Source: Micromussa lordhowensis
Taxonomy: Eukaryota > Cnidaria > Anthozoa > Scleractinia > Lobophylliidae
Reading direction: 5' to 3'
NCBI GenBank assembly: GCA_964020085.1
Contig: OZ026607.1
Location: 14,382,966 to 14,446,965 of the forward strand
Length of the DNA: 64,000 nt
Shown piece by piece: positions 42,922 through 51,928 of this stretch; within the stretch, counting starts at the first letter, position 1; each line of letters begins with the position of its first letter. The position numbers and the translations under genes are program-made. The notes under the pieces were generated by a model. The model was not told the DNA's origin, made no database searches, and saw only the letters and a program-made list of their open reading frames with translations.

Positions 42922-43110
42922 TCACATTTGTTGGATTTGTTTGATTTGTCGGATTTTTTTTAAATCTCGTTTCAAACTATTTCTCAGATTTCTCACTCTT
43001 TTAGTTTCTCCAGAACAACATAAAAAGGCAATTTTTCTATAAAGAAGTTTGTAATGTTTATACATCGCTTCTATTCTACGTATTTCATTGTCAATTTCAA
43101 TTTCTTCCAT
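42922..43110 (-). CDS. Small basic coiled-coil protein on the opposite strand
   Basis: 62 aa, helical and basic (NEIRRIEAMYKHYKLLYRKI). It is the only minus-strand gene in the right arm, but its ATG follows TATTATATAATGG, the start pattern of the element. It abuts the protease stop by one base and leaves 41 bp to the next plus-strand gene. No homologue recognised. It could be chance, but the start context favours a real gene. Confidence 0.5.
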   Translation of the reverse strand: MEEIEIDNEIRRIEAMYKHYKLLYRKIAFLCCSGETKRVRNLRNSLKRDLKKIRQIKQIQQM

Positions 43111-43151
43111 TATATAATAATATATTAAAATAATAATATATTAATATATAG

Positions 43152-43379
43152 ATGAAAAGCTATTGTGTCAAACAACGAAAACAGACAGAGTGCGTTCCTG
43201 GTTCAGAAAGGGTTGTACAGGCAAGAAATGGTCGTGCCATGATGAAATGTAAATGCGCAGAAGGTGGGATAACAAAAACTAAATTTGTTAAGTCAGGTAC
43301 GAGTAGAAAAGGAAAAGGGCTATTACTGGGTAAAAACAGTCCATTTAAGGGAATTCCCCTCATAGGAGCTATATTATAG
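43152..43379 (+). CDS. Zinc-ribbon protein 1 (DUF5679-like)
   Basis: 75 aa. The order SYCVKQRKQTECVPGSE, NGRAMMKCKCAEGGITKTKF matches the short zinc-ribbon found in DUF5679-type proteins (YCVKCRKK...NGR.A..G.CP.CGT.K). Here some ribbon cysteines are altered (CAEGG instead of CAECG), so this copy may not bind zinc fully. A KGKGLLLGKN segment fits the shared XXGX|G-hydrophobic motif, and the C-terminus is hydrophobic. A paralogue is fused to the PLA2-integrase protein 110 bp downstream. Confidence 0.7.
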   Translation: MKSYCVKQRKQTECVPGSERVVQARNGRAMMKCKCAEGGITKTKFVKSGTSRKGKGLLLGKNSPFKGIPLIGAIL

Positions 43380-43451
43380 TAAAGGAACTTTACAATAGTT
43401 AACTTTGTTAACAATAGTTAACTTTTTTAACAATAGATTAACTTCGTTAAC
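43379..43451 (+). terminator. Palindrome array starting at the zinc-ribbon 1 stop codon
   Basis: Palindromes GTAAAGGAACTTTAC (43379-43393), GTTAACTTTGTTAAC (43398-43412), GTTAACTTTTTTAAC (43417-43431) and GATTAACTTCGTTAAC (43436-43451) are spaced 19 bp apart by AATA. As at the capsid gene, the first palindrome starts with the G of TAG and has the same GTAAAG...CTTTAC arms. Placed between two codirectional genes. Confidence 0.62.
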
Positions 43452-43490
43452 AATAGATTAATATATATTTATTATAATATTAATTAATAT

Positions 43491-45145
43491 ATGTTATCTT
43501 ATTGCGTTCGACAAAGAAAAAGGACAGAATGTGTACCTAATTCTGAAACTTTTGTAATTACAAAAAATGGTAGAAATGCAATGCGATGTATTTGTGCTGA
43601 ATGTGGAATTACAAAATTTCGTTTTATATCTAAAGCGGAAATGCAGGGAAGCGGTTTTGATGAACTTATTGTCAAAGGGTTGGCTGCTGGTGCAAAAGGA
43701 TTGTACAACCTAGGTAAAAAAAGGAGCTAGTAGAGCAATAAAATCCGATTATGTAAAAGACAAAGTTAAAGGCATTGGTAAAAGGTATTTGAATAGAGCA
43801 ATTGACTCTCTGGCTGATGATATTTCTAAAAAAAATCAGTGGAAGGGGAAGGGGAAGGGGTCTTGATATTCATAAAGCAATAGGTAAGTTACCTAAACCG
43901 AAAGCTGGTTGGACTCTTCCAGGTCACAAATATACTGGTCCTTACAATGATTTAGAAAACCAAGTAAAATGGGATCGTGATACTGGCCAAATCTATGAAA
44001 TCTATGATCAGCCAACAGGTAAGACAGATGCTATAGCCATGCAACACGATGTTGATTACTCAGTATGTGCTGATAAGGGAGGTAATGTAAAATCATGTAA
44101 AAATGTGGCTGACAAGAAAATGGTCCAAGCTCTAGATGCAATTCCCTGGAATGAGAGACAGTGGGGCCATTGGTTAGCTAGAAACACTATTAATACAAAG
44201 CAAAAACTTGGTTTAGGAGTAAAAAAAAACGCTAAAAATTTAGACACATGGGAAGAGCTAGCTAATGAGTTACACAAACCTATAAAACGAAATTTTCGTA
44301 AGCGAAGAGTCATTGCACATAATGATATGCAAAAGCTTAGCAAATGGAACCTAGGTTATAAATATCTACTAATGGTCTTAGACCTTTTCAGTAAATATGG
44401 TTGGATAGTACCTCTAAAGACAAAAACAGGTTTAGAAGTCTCTAAAGCGTTTGAAAGCTTATTAGTGAAAAATAAGCCTAAAATGTTATGGGTAGACAAA
44501 GGAAAAGAATATTATAACAAAAATGTGTTGGATCTCTTAGCTAAGGATAAGATAAAGGTCTATTCCACTGAAAATGAAGAGAAATCATCAGTTTGTGAGA
44601 GATGGAATAGAACTATCAAAGATAAAATGTATAAGAGATTCACTATGCAAAACAATACAGTCTACGTTGACATACTTCCGAAAATGCTCGCCTCTTACAA
44701 CAACAGCCGACATAGATCAATAGGAATGACGCCTATCCAAGCTAGAAAACCTGAAAACTATGGAAAAGTTTATTTTAATTTATATGGTGATTTAGCGAGA
44801 GAAAACAATAGAAAACCTGAATTTAGAGTAGGTGATAGAGTCCGAATAAGCAAATACAAAAGGGTGACCTTTGATAAAGGCTATACTCCTAATTGGACTG
44901 AAAAAGTTTTCATCATAGACGAAATTAGATTCACTAATCCTATTACTTATAAGATAAAAGACTTAAATGGTGAAGTGATTAAGGGTACTTTCTACAGAGA
45001 AGAGTTACAAAAGACAGATCAAGAGGTATATAGAATAGAGAAAATTATCAGAAAGTCAAAAGGAAAAGCATTAGTCAAATGGAAAGGTTACCCAGACGAA
45101 TTTAACAGTTGGGTGCCAGCTGGAGATTTAAAAAAAATTATTTAA
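43491..45145 (+). pseudogene. Zinc ribbon-PLA2-integrase-chromodomain fusion protein
   Basis: One long gene read in three frames, with surplus A's near 43715-43722 and 43830-43838. Order: DUF5679-like ribbon (CICAECGITKFRF); MQGSGF, a good cleavage motif; a parvovirus-type phospholipase A2 with Ca-loop HKYTGPYND and active site TDAIAMQHDVDYS; then a Polinton integrase (HKPIKRNFRKRRV, LWVDKGKEYY, SSVCERWNRT); and a C-terminal chromodomain (VYRIEKIIRKSKGKALVKWK). The integrase lacks the about 11 residues holding its first catalytic Asp, present in the second element. The order is the same in both elements, so the fusion is ancestral. PLA2 would help membrane exit and integrase inserts the genome. 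Confidence 0.9.
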
Positions 45146-45203
45146 TAAAAAAAGTTTATAATAATTAAAAAAAAAAATTAGAATATTATAAATATTTATA
45201 TAA

Positions 45204-45416
45204 ATGGAAAAAACAGAAGAACAATTGAAACGAGAAAAATGGAACAAAATTACCAATGAAAGACTGAAAAATACTGAATGGTACTGTGATGTATGTGGAA
45301 ATGGAAAAAATTACACTTATAGAGGAAAATATATGCATCTAAAGACAAAGAAACATGAGCGTAACATTCTAAAATACACTAATCCAGTTACTGGCACACT
45401 AATTGATTTATTGTAA
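45204..45416 (+). CDS. Small C2H2 zinc-finger protein
   Basis: 70 aa. A single finger, WYCDVCGNGKNYTYRGKYMH then LKTKKHER, has the CxxC...HxxxxxH spacing of U1C/matrin-type fingers. The same kind of finger opens the following polymerase gene (DWYCNIC ... HLKTDFHK), so the two may be a duplicate pair. The gene is intact, with a TATATAAATG start. Likely nucleic-acid binding. Confidence 0.7.
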   Translation: MEKTEEQLKREKWNKITNERLKNTEWYCDVCGNGKNYTYRGKYMHLKTKKHERNILKYTNPVTGTLIDLL

Positions 45417-45480
45417 AGGAATAAATATTATAAAAAGTTTAAATTTAAAAAAAAATTATACATATAATATTATTATAGAT

Positions 45481-48400
45481 GGATTTTAAAGTTAAAATTA
45501 AACCCAAAATTAAATACAAAAAGATATCTGCCAACACAATACCAACACCATCTGATTGGTATTGTAATATATGCAAGAAAAAAATATGCAAAAGGTGGAA
45601 AATATCAGCATTTAAAGACAGATTTTCATAAGATTAATGAAGCGAAAAAAGGTCCGCAAGGTCAGCCACTGCCACAACCTGCCAACCCACAACCACGAAG
45701 AAATCCAGGAGATTATGTTGAAAATCGACTAATCCGATTAATTGCAGAAAGGAGACTAAGGGACTCATACCTTGGAGGTACTTTAATAGATGATCCGATA
45801 AGTCCCTCAGTCAATTTACCAGAACCATTAAGACCTACTGAATATAGACCAGCTGCCCCAGTACCAAAACCAAGTACAAAAAATCTAAAAAAAACCAGTG
45901 CCTTTCCCGACGCTAAGAATAAAAAGACCTATAAAACCTGTACCTACAAGACTTCAAAAAAAGGTTAAAAATGTGATTGATCAAATCGCTCCATATTATA
46001 GGCCTGAAACTATAAGAGAATTCAGAAGAAATTTGAAATTTATCCCTAAAGACATCACTATTACTGAGCGATCCAATGCATTAAGTGGTAATGTTAAATC
46101 TTATGATGTACAAATTGTCAATAGAAATGACCCATCAATACAGTTAAGTAGGACTAAAAATGCAATATTTGATCTTTTAATGCGATCATTATCAGATAGA
46201 AGGGGTTTTAAATACAATACTACACTAAGGGTACGATTATCAAAGCGTAAAGAGGGTACGATAATTTACCGAGAACCTTATTTTAACGCTGGCCCTTTTA
46301 CGGTGACCAATAGAATAGATATAGAAGCGAGTATCGATAATGCTATTGAAAGAATTTTAGAGTTAATAGCTGTTTGGCTCTCTGAAGGTTCTGGTTGGGT
46401 ATTTGAATCGGTACTCTTACATATAATTAATATTGTCTCTTACTTTCCATTAAGAGGAACATCATATATTCAGCTCCCAGAGGAACTACGTCACCCTATG
46501 AAGGGTTTAATAAATCCTAAAAATGAGGATAATCAATGTTTCCTATGGTGTCACATAAGGCATCTAAATCCTCAGGAAAAAGACCCACAGAGAATTAAAT
46601 TTTCTGATAGAGAATATGTCAAACGGTTGGATTACACTGGTGTCACTTTTCCTGTCACTATCTCTGATATGAAGCGGATTGAAGAGCAAAATAAGATTAA
46701 TATAAGTGTATTTGGTTGGGTAACGGCAGGCAAGGCAGGTAAAGGCAAGGCAGGTAAAGGTGAGGCATATCCTATCAGAATATCAGAAACTAATTTTACA
46801 GACCATATGGAATTACTATGGATTTCAGAAGGTAAAAAGAGTCACTATGTGCTTATCAAGAATTTCAATAGATTCATGAGTTCGTTCACTAAATATCATG
46901 GTAGGAAATATTTTTGCTTGCATTGCCTCCATTGTTGCTCTTCTGAGAGAACATACAAAATTCATAGAGAGGATTGCCTGCTCCTTAATGGAACCCAAGC
47001 AATCAAAATGCCTCCAGAGGGATCAAAAATTAATTTCCAAAGTCATAAGAAAATGTTACCTGTGCCTTTTGTCATTTACGCTGATTTTGAAGCCATTACG
47101 GAGCGAATAAATAGTTGTCAACCATCTGATGATAAATCTTACACAAGTACTTATCAGAGTCATAAGGCCTGTGGTTACGGCTATAAATTACTCTGTAGAT
47201 ATGATGAGAATTATTCAAAGCCAGAAAAGATTTACCGTGGAGAAGATGCTATAGAAAAGTTTATCAGGGAGATGCTATCTGAAGTCTCCCATTGTCAAAT
47301 AATGGTGAGAGAAGAGTTCAAGAAACCATTAGTTATGACAGACCAAAATGAGAAAGATTATCAAAATGCTACTAAATGTCATATTTGTTCCAGAAAATTC
47401 AAGTTTGTAAATGGAGTCATTAATGGAGGCCGTAATGGGACTAAATTGAAAGTCAGAGATCATTGCCATATAACAGGTCAATATCGTGGTGCTGCTCATA
47501 GTGATTGTAATCTAAAATGGGCTATCAGTGCAGATAATTTAAAAATTCCTGTGATCTTTCATAATCTTAAAGGTTATGACAGTCATTTTATCATATTGGT
47601 CGTTTAATCAGACAAGGATGTAATCTTGATCTATCCGTTATAGCAAGTAATTTTGAGAAATATATTGGTTTTAATATTGGCAAACATTTGACTTTCATTG
47701 ACAGTTTTTCATTTATGAGTCAGAGTTTAGACCATTTGAGTAGTAATTTAAGTGATGATGCATTCTTCCATACAAGAGGTGCTTTTCCAAATGATGAAGA
47801 ATTCAGATTAATCAAGAGAAAAGGTGTTTACCCCTATGATTACATGGATTCATTCGAGCGATTCAGTGAGAAGTCTTTACCAAGGATAGAAGATTTTTAT
47901 AGTATTTTGAATGATGTGAATATTTCAGAGAGTGACTACTCACACGCAAAGAGGGTCTGGAACACCTTCCAAATAAGAGACTTAGGTGATTATCATGATT
48001 TATATTTGCGTACAGATGTACTACTCTTAGCTGATGTATTTGAAAATTTCAGGAGGACATGTCTCTCTTATTATGGTTTAGATCCATGCCATTATTTTTC
48101 AGCACCTGGGTTATCGTGGGATGCATTACTGAAAATGACTAGTGTCAATCTGGACTTGTTTTCAAACATTGATATGCAATTATTCATTGAAAAAGGTATG
48201 AGAGGTGGGATTAGTACTATTACACATAGATATGCAAAGGCAAACAACAAGTATATGAAGGATTATGATCCAGAGGTAGAATCTAGTTATTTAATGTATT
48301 TGGATGCAAATAATCTTTATGGATGGGCTATGTCACAGTCACTACCAGTCGGATATTTTAAATGGATAGACCCAGCTGAATATGAGGACCCTGAAGATTT

Positions 48401-49702
48401 TATCTTAGAAAATTACACAGTTGACACAAGAAAAGGTGTTATTTTAGAGGTTGATTTAGAATATCCACATGATTTGCATGATTTGCATAATGACTATCCA
48501 TTAGCACCTGAAAAGATTTTAGTCACTGATGATATGTTATCAAATTATTGTAAAAATTTAAAAGAAAGGGGTAATATTAGCAGTGGTAGAGTAAAGAAGC
48601 TAGTACCTAACCTCCTTCCTAAAGAAAAGTATGTCTTACATTACAGAAATTTAAAATTGTATTTATCACTTGGCTTGAAGTTGAAAAAGATCCATAGAGT
48701 CTTGGAATTCACACAGCGACCTTGGATGAAAAAATACATTGATTTTAATACTGAAAAGAGAAAAATGGCTAAAAATAGTTTTGAAAAAGACTTCTTTAAA
48801 TTAATGAATAATTCAGTGTTTGGTAAAACCATGGAAAACCTAAGAAAAAGATCTAATATCAAATTAGAAACTGATCCTGATCATTTATTGAAGCTTACAA
48901 GGCAACCAATGTACGTTTCTAGTAAAATATTTGATGAAAATTTAGTAGGAGTACAAATGAAAAAGGTGAGACTAACCTTAGATAAACCATCTTATGTTGG
49001 TTTTAGTATCTTAGATTTAAGTAAAACACTAATGTATGATTTCCATTATAACTATATCAGAAAAAAATACCCAGATGTGAAGTTACTTTTTACTGATACA
49101 GACTCTTTAGTTTACCATATAAAAACAGAAGATGTTTACGAAGATTTATTTGCTGATAGACATCTATTTGACAATAGTGACTATCCATATTCTTCTAAGT
49201 TCCATTTTGCTGAAAATAAAAAAAAGTAATTGGTAAATTCAAAGATGAAGCGTCAGGTGACCCGATCACAGAATTTGTTGGTCTAAAAAGTAAAAAGTAT
49301 TCTTACAAGACAGAAAACAAAGAAAACAAGACTGCTAAGGGTGTGAAAAAGAATGTCATCAAGAGTGAATTATCTCTCTCTGATTATCATGATACCTTAT
49401 TCAATTGTACTACCATGAGGCATAATATGAGAACTATAAGGTCAGAGTATCATCAAATATCAAGTTACCAAATTAATAAAGTATCATTATCACCTTTTGA
49501 TGATAAAAGATATATTTTAGATGATGGCATCTCCAGTTATGCGTATGGGCATCATATAATAAAAAATATTAGATTATATATATGCCAATTCCAAATTATA
49601 AAAAATTCTTGTTGGACGACCCTCTTGCTGATACTGATAGTAGCGATAGTGATTATGACCCTAATTCAGATGAGGAATCGACGAGCAGCGAAGAAGAAAT
49701 AA
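45481..49702 (+). pseudogene. Protein-primed DNA polymerase B, frameshifted
   Basis: Frames 45481-45630, about 45560-45900, 45898-47607, 47688-49229 and 49343-49702 form one polymerase. An N-terminal C2H2 finger and proline-rich linker are followed by the exonuclease (VIYADFEAI; HNLKGYDSHF; VYPYDYMDS), then the polymerase with DANNLYGWAMSQ (motif A), KLMNNSVFGKTMEN (motif B) and LLFTDTDSLVYH (motif C). Frame breaks lie near 45515, 45888, 47597 and 49221; three are in A-runs. It replicates the linear genome using a protein primer. The true end is probably near 49560; the last 45 residues are hydrophobic and overlap another gene. Confidence 0.93.
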
Positions 49703-49740
49703 ATAGATCTCTCTCCACTGTACTTAAAAGAATAAGCTAA
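49582..49740 (+). CDS. Small acidic protein, 52 aa
   Basis: The ATG follows ATTATATATATG, the element's start pattern. The protein is strongly acidic (DTDSSDSDYDPNSDEESTSS) with a short basic-helical end (TVLKRIS). It overlaps the apparent polymerase tail in another frame and ends 15 bp before VLTF3. Its composition and start support a real gene. The role is unknown; acidic tails of this kind occur in DNA mimics and transcription cofactors. Confidence 0.55.
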   Translation: MPIPNYKKFLLDDPLADTDSSDSDYDPNSDEESTSSEEEINRSLSTVLKRIS

Positions 49741-49755
49741 CTATATATTATAATT

Positions 49756-50781
49756 ATGAATAAAGAAACTATTGGCAATCTACATCGTAAAAAACTTTCA
49801 GAAATTGTTCTGAAAGAAAAAAAAATACCAGATATAAAAAGAAAAATTGTAAATTTATCCAACAAAAAAGATTATTCTAGAATTGATCAAATTGAACAAA
49901 TAAGGTTAGAAAATGAAATAAATGATATCAAAAATCTTCGTACTAGTTATTTATTAAAGAATGCTATTTTACTTTTTTTACATACAGAAAATCAAGCAAA
50001 AAATATAAATAAAAATTTTGTTTATGGTGTTGATATCTTAAATAATAAGAATAACAATTCTTATTATAAAAGGTATAAATATAATATCTTTCCTGATGAA
50101 CTCCAATACAGTGAAAATAATATAAATGAAGATAACTATTGTTATACATGTGAAAAATTTAAAGTATTGAACATCGATGAAGCAATAAGTACTTGTCTAA
50201 GTTGCGGAATAAGCATTAATGTCTCAACAAATACAGAAAAACCATCTATAAAGCCCACAGAAAATGATTACAAAAGATATACTCATTTTTGTGACTGTTT
50301 GGCCAATATCCAAGGCAAAGAAAGTTTTAAAGTGTCAGAAGAGGTTATTAATACTATTATCAGAGAAATCGTTCATGAAAAAATGGAAAATTCTTTGGAA
50401 AAGTTAACTGAAGCAGATATTAAAAGATATCTTAAAAAACATCGTAAATTACATTATTATAATCATACCACACAAATTTTGTATCGAATAACAAAAATAC
50501 CTCCATTACAAATGACTCCTATAATGGAAGAAAAAATGAAAATGAGGTTTTTACAAATTCAGGAGCCATTTGAAATTTTTAAAGGTAAAAATAGAAGCAA
50601 TTTCTTTTCCTATTCATATATCATCTATAAATTTTGTCAAATACTTGGATATAATGAATTTTTACCAAAGCTAAAATTGTATAAAGATCGTTTAAAACTC
50701 TATGAACATGATAAAATTTGTAATAAAATCTGTGAACATCTAGGTGGTGAGAGCGCTGGTTGGAAATTTATCAAGTCTTAA
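49756..50781 (+). CDS. VLTF3-like late transcription factor
   Basis: 341 aa, intact. A zinc module has cysteines 129/132 and 147/150 (CYTC...CLSC). It is followed by the VLTF3 signature: YKRYTHFCDCLANIQGKES, YLKKHRKLHYY, FLQIQEPFEIFK, SNFFSYSYIIYKFCQILG and a C-terminal KICEHLGGESAGWKFIKS. VLTF3 proteins drive late genes in poxviruses and other large DNA viruses and occur in virophages and some Polintons. The stop codon lies on the first three bases of the right terminal repeat. No counterpart was found in the second element. Confidence 0.9.
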   Translation: MNKETIGNLHRKKLSEIVLKEKKIPDIKRKIVNLSNKKDYSRIDQIEQIRLENEINDIKNLRTSYLLKNAILLFLHTENQAKNINKNFVYGVDILNNKNNNSYYKRYKYNIFPDELQYSENNINEDNYCYTCEKFKVLNIDEAISTCLSCGISINVSTNTEKPSIKPTENDYKRYTHFCDCLANIQGKESFKVSEEVINTIIREIVHEKMENSLEKLTEADIKRYLKKHRKLHYYNHTTQILYRITKIPPLQMTPIMEEKMKMRFLQIQEPFEIFKGKNRSNFFSYSYIIYKFCQILGYNEFLPKLKLYKDRLKLYEHDKICNKICEHLGGESAGWKFIKS

Positions 50782-50938
50782 AATAGTATGTCTAATTTTT
50801 ACGATATCTACGCTACTTACGCTACCTACGCATAACTACGCTGTTTTAGTGTGAGATATCATATAATTTAGTCTCTGATTTTTACGCTAACTACGCTAAC
50901 CACGCTGGCGCGTCGAATTTCCTAATTACTTAACTACT
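50779..50938 (-). repeat. Polinton terminal inverted repeat, right
   Basis: The reverse complement of 31258-31417 with one mismatch seen. It ends TTAACTACT at 50938 and is followed by the AACACT duplication. Confidence 0.95.
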
Positions 50939-51025
50939 AACACTGGCTTGTGAACCATTCATGTTTCTTGTTACTCTGCTAACGCTCAGTAGTATAGCAG
51001 TTGGCGTATCTGAGCCATTTTCCAT
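50939..51025 (-). pseudogene. Gag-like ORF, N-terminal part (interrupted by the Polinton)
   Basis: Read on the minus strand from an ATG at 51025, the frame gives MENGSDTPTAILLSVSRVTR and NMNGSQASV, reaching the target duplication. On the other side of the Polinton it continues GQNPNTNPQSLADMD (31251-31205) before the LINE. The open frame across the excised site supports one ORF as insertion target. It includes the right AACACT duplication at 50939-50944. Confidence 0.55.
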
Positions 51026-51362
51026 TTTGGTCCCCGCTAATATTTTTGTCCTCTGATTTTTTCTAATATTTTATTATACATTGATTAATCCTTTAACCAA
51101 TACTGAAACAAAAACACAGAATCCAAATATAGAACCAAATACTTAAACCAAAATTTGAATCTTATACTTGACAATCAAATATAGGATCCTAAATTGAAAC
51201 CAAAACTTATAACCAAATCTTTAACCAAATGTATAACCAAAACATAGACTAAAGAAATAAACCAAATCTATAACCAAATATTGGGATATAGGTCTGGAAC
51301 TTAATACTAAAACAAATATGGAAATCAAAATATAGGAATAAAATATATCATTATAATATAGA
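51026..51362. repeat. Degenerate ATAACCAAA-type repeat
   Basis: Between 51095 and 51290 the motif (T)AACCAAAT or TAACCAAA recurs many times at irregular spacing. There is no coding frame. It marks the approach to the first gene of the second element and may be near its lost end; no terminal repeat was found. Confidence 0.5.
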
Positions 51363-51916
51363 ATGAGTAAAATGTCAAATTCAGAAAAATATTCATCAGT
51401 TTTATTGTTGAGAAAACAAAGAGATGGTGTAATAGGTGCAGTTGAATAACAAATTGGAGAATTAATATGTGGGGAAAAATGATGGATTAATTATTATTGT
51501 TAATGATTTAGTTCGTTAAATGATGAAATATATGATATTGAAATGGATTCAGATTTAGATTGCGAAAAACCATATTCAGAAGAATATTCATCAGTTTTAT
51601 GGTTGAGAAAACAAAGAGATGGTGTAATAGGTGTACTTGATAAACAAATTGGAGAATTGATATATAAGAAAAAAAAGAATTGATGGATTAATTAATATTG
51701 TTAATGATTTAGCTCGTTTAAATGATGAAATATATTACATAATGAATTCATCTGTCAAAAGAATTTTTAAAAACAAAAGGTGTTATTTTTTGCGATAAAA
51801 AATGTGGTTGGTTCCCAAAAAGATGTCAATGTGGTTATAAGTTTTGTAATGAGCATATAAATCCACATCTTCATATTTGTGAGATCATTTATGATTATTC
51901 AAAATGTGATACTTAA
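51363..51916 (+). pseudogene. AN1-type zinc-finger gene, with internal duplication
   Basis: An ATG at 51363 follows ATTATAATATAGA, the start pattern of the elements. The frame then contains SSVLLLRKQRDGVIG, repeated about 195 bp later (near 51584) as SSVLWLRKQRDGVIG, with several frame breaks. The 3' end (about 51780-51916) reads CDKKCGWFPKRCQCGYKFCN then EHINPHLHIC. Its final C-x4-C-x2-H-x5-H-x-C is the AN1 zinc-finger pattern. AN1 fingers occur in ubiquitin-related stress proteins. It is convergent with the polymerase fragment. I know of no such gene as a standard Polinton component. Confidence 0.65.
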
Positions 51917-51928
51917 AAATGTTATTTT

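Larger units (their letters stand above)
31258..50938 (+). mobile_element. Polinton/Maverick (adintovirus-like) element, complete
   Basis: A 19,681-bp element with 160-bp terminal inverted repeats (31258-31417 and 50779-50938, same length, one visible mismatch), termini AG...CT and a 6-bp target duplication. It encodes the Polinton core set: protein-primed DNA polymerase B, retroviral-type integrase, packaging ATPase, adenain-like protease, penton and major capsid proteins. Extra genes are fibre-like proteins, VLTF3, a PLA2 domain and zinc-binding proteins. Two gene blocks diverge from 37128-37229. The near-identical ends indicate recent insertion, yet several genes are frameshifted. Confidence 0.97.

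Noticed and set aside
49570..49702. Hydrophobic C-terminal tail on the DNA polymerase as a membrane anchor
   Set aside because: The hydrophobic stretch is the shifted-frame reading of the acidic 52-aa gene at 49582-49740; polymerases of this family end near the GH(Y/H)xI segment.
51026..51362. Terminal repeat of the second element
   Set aside because: No reverse-complement partner was seen near 63.9 kb and no AG...CT end with a 6-bp duplication was found.
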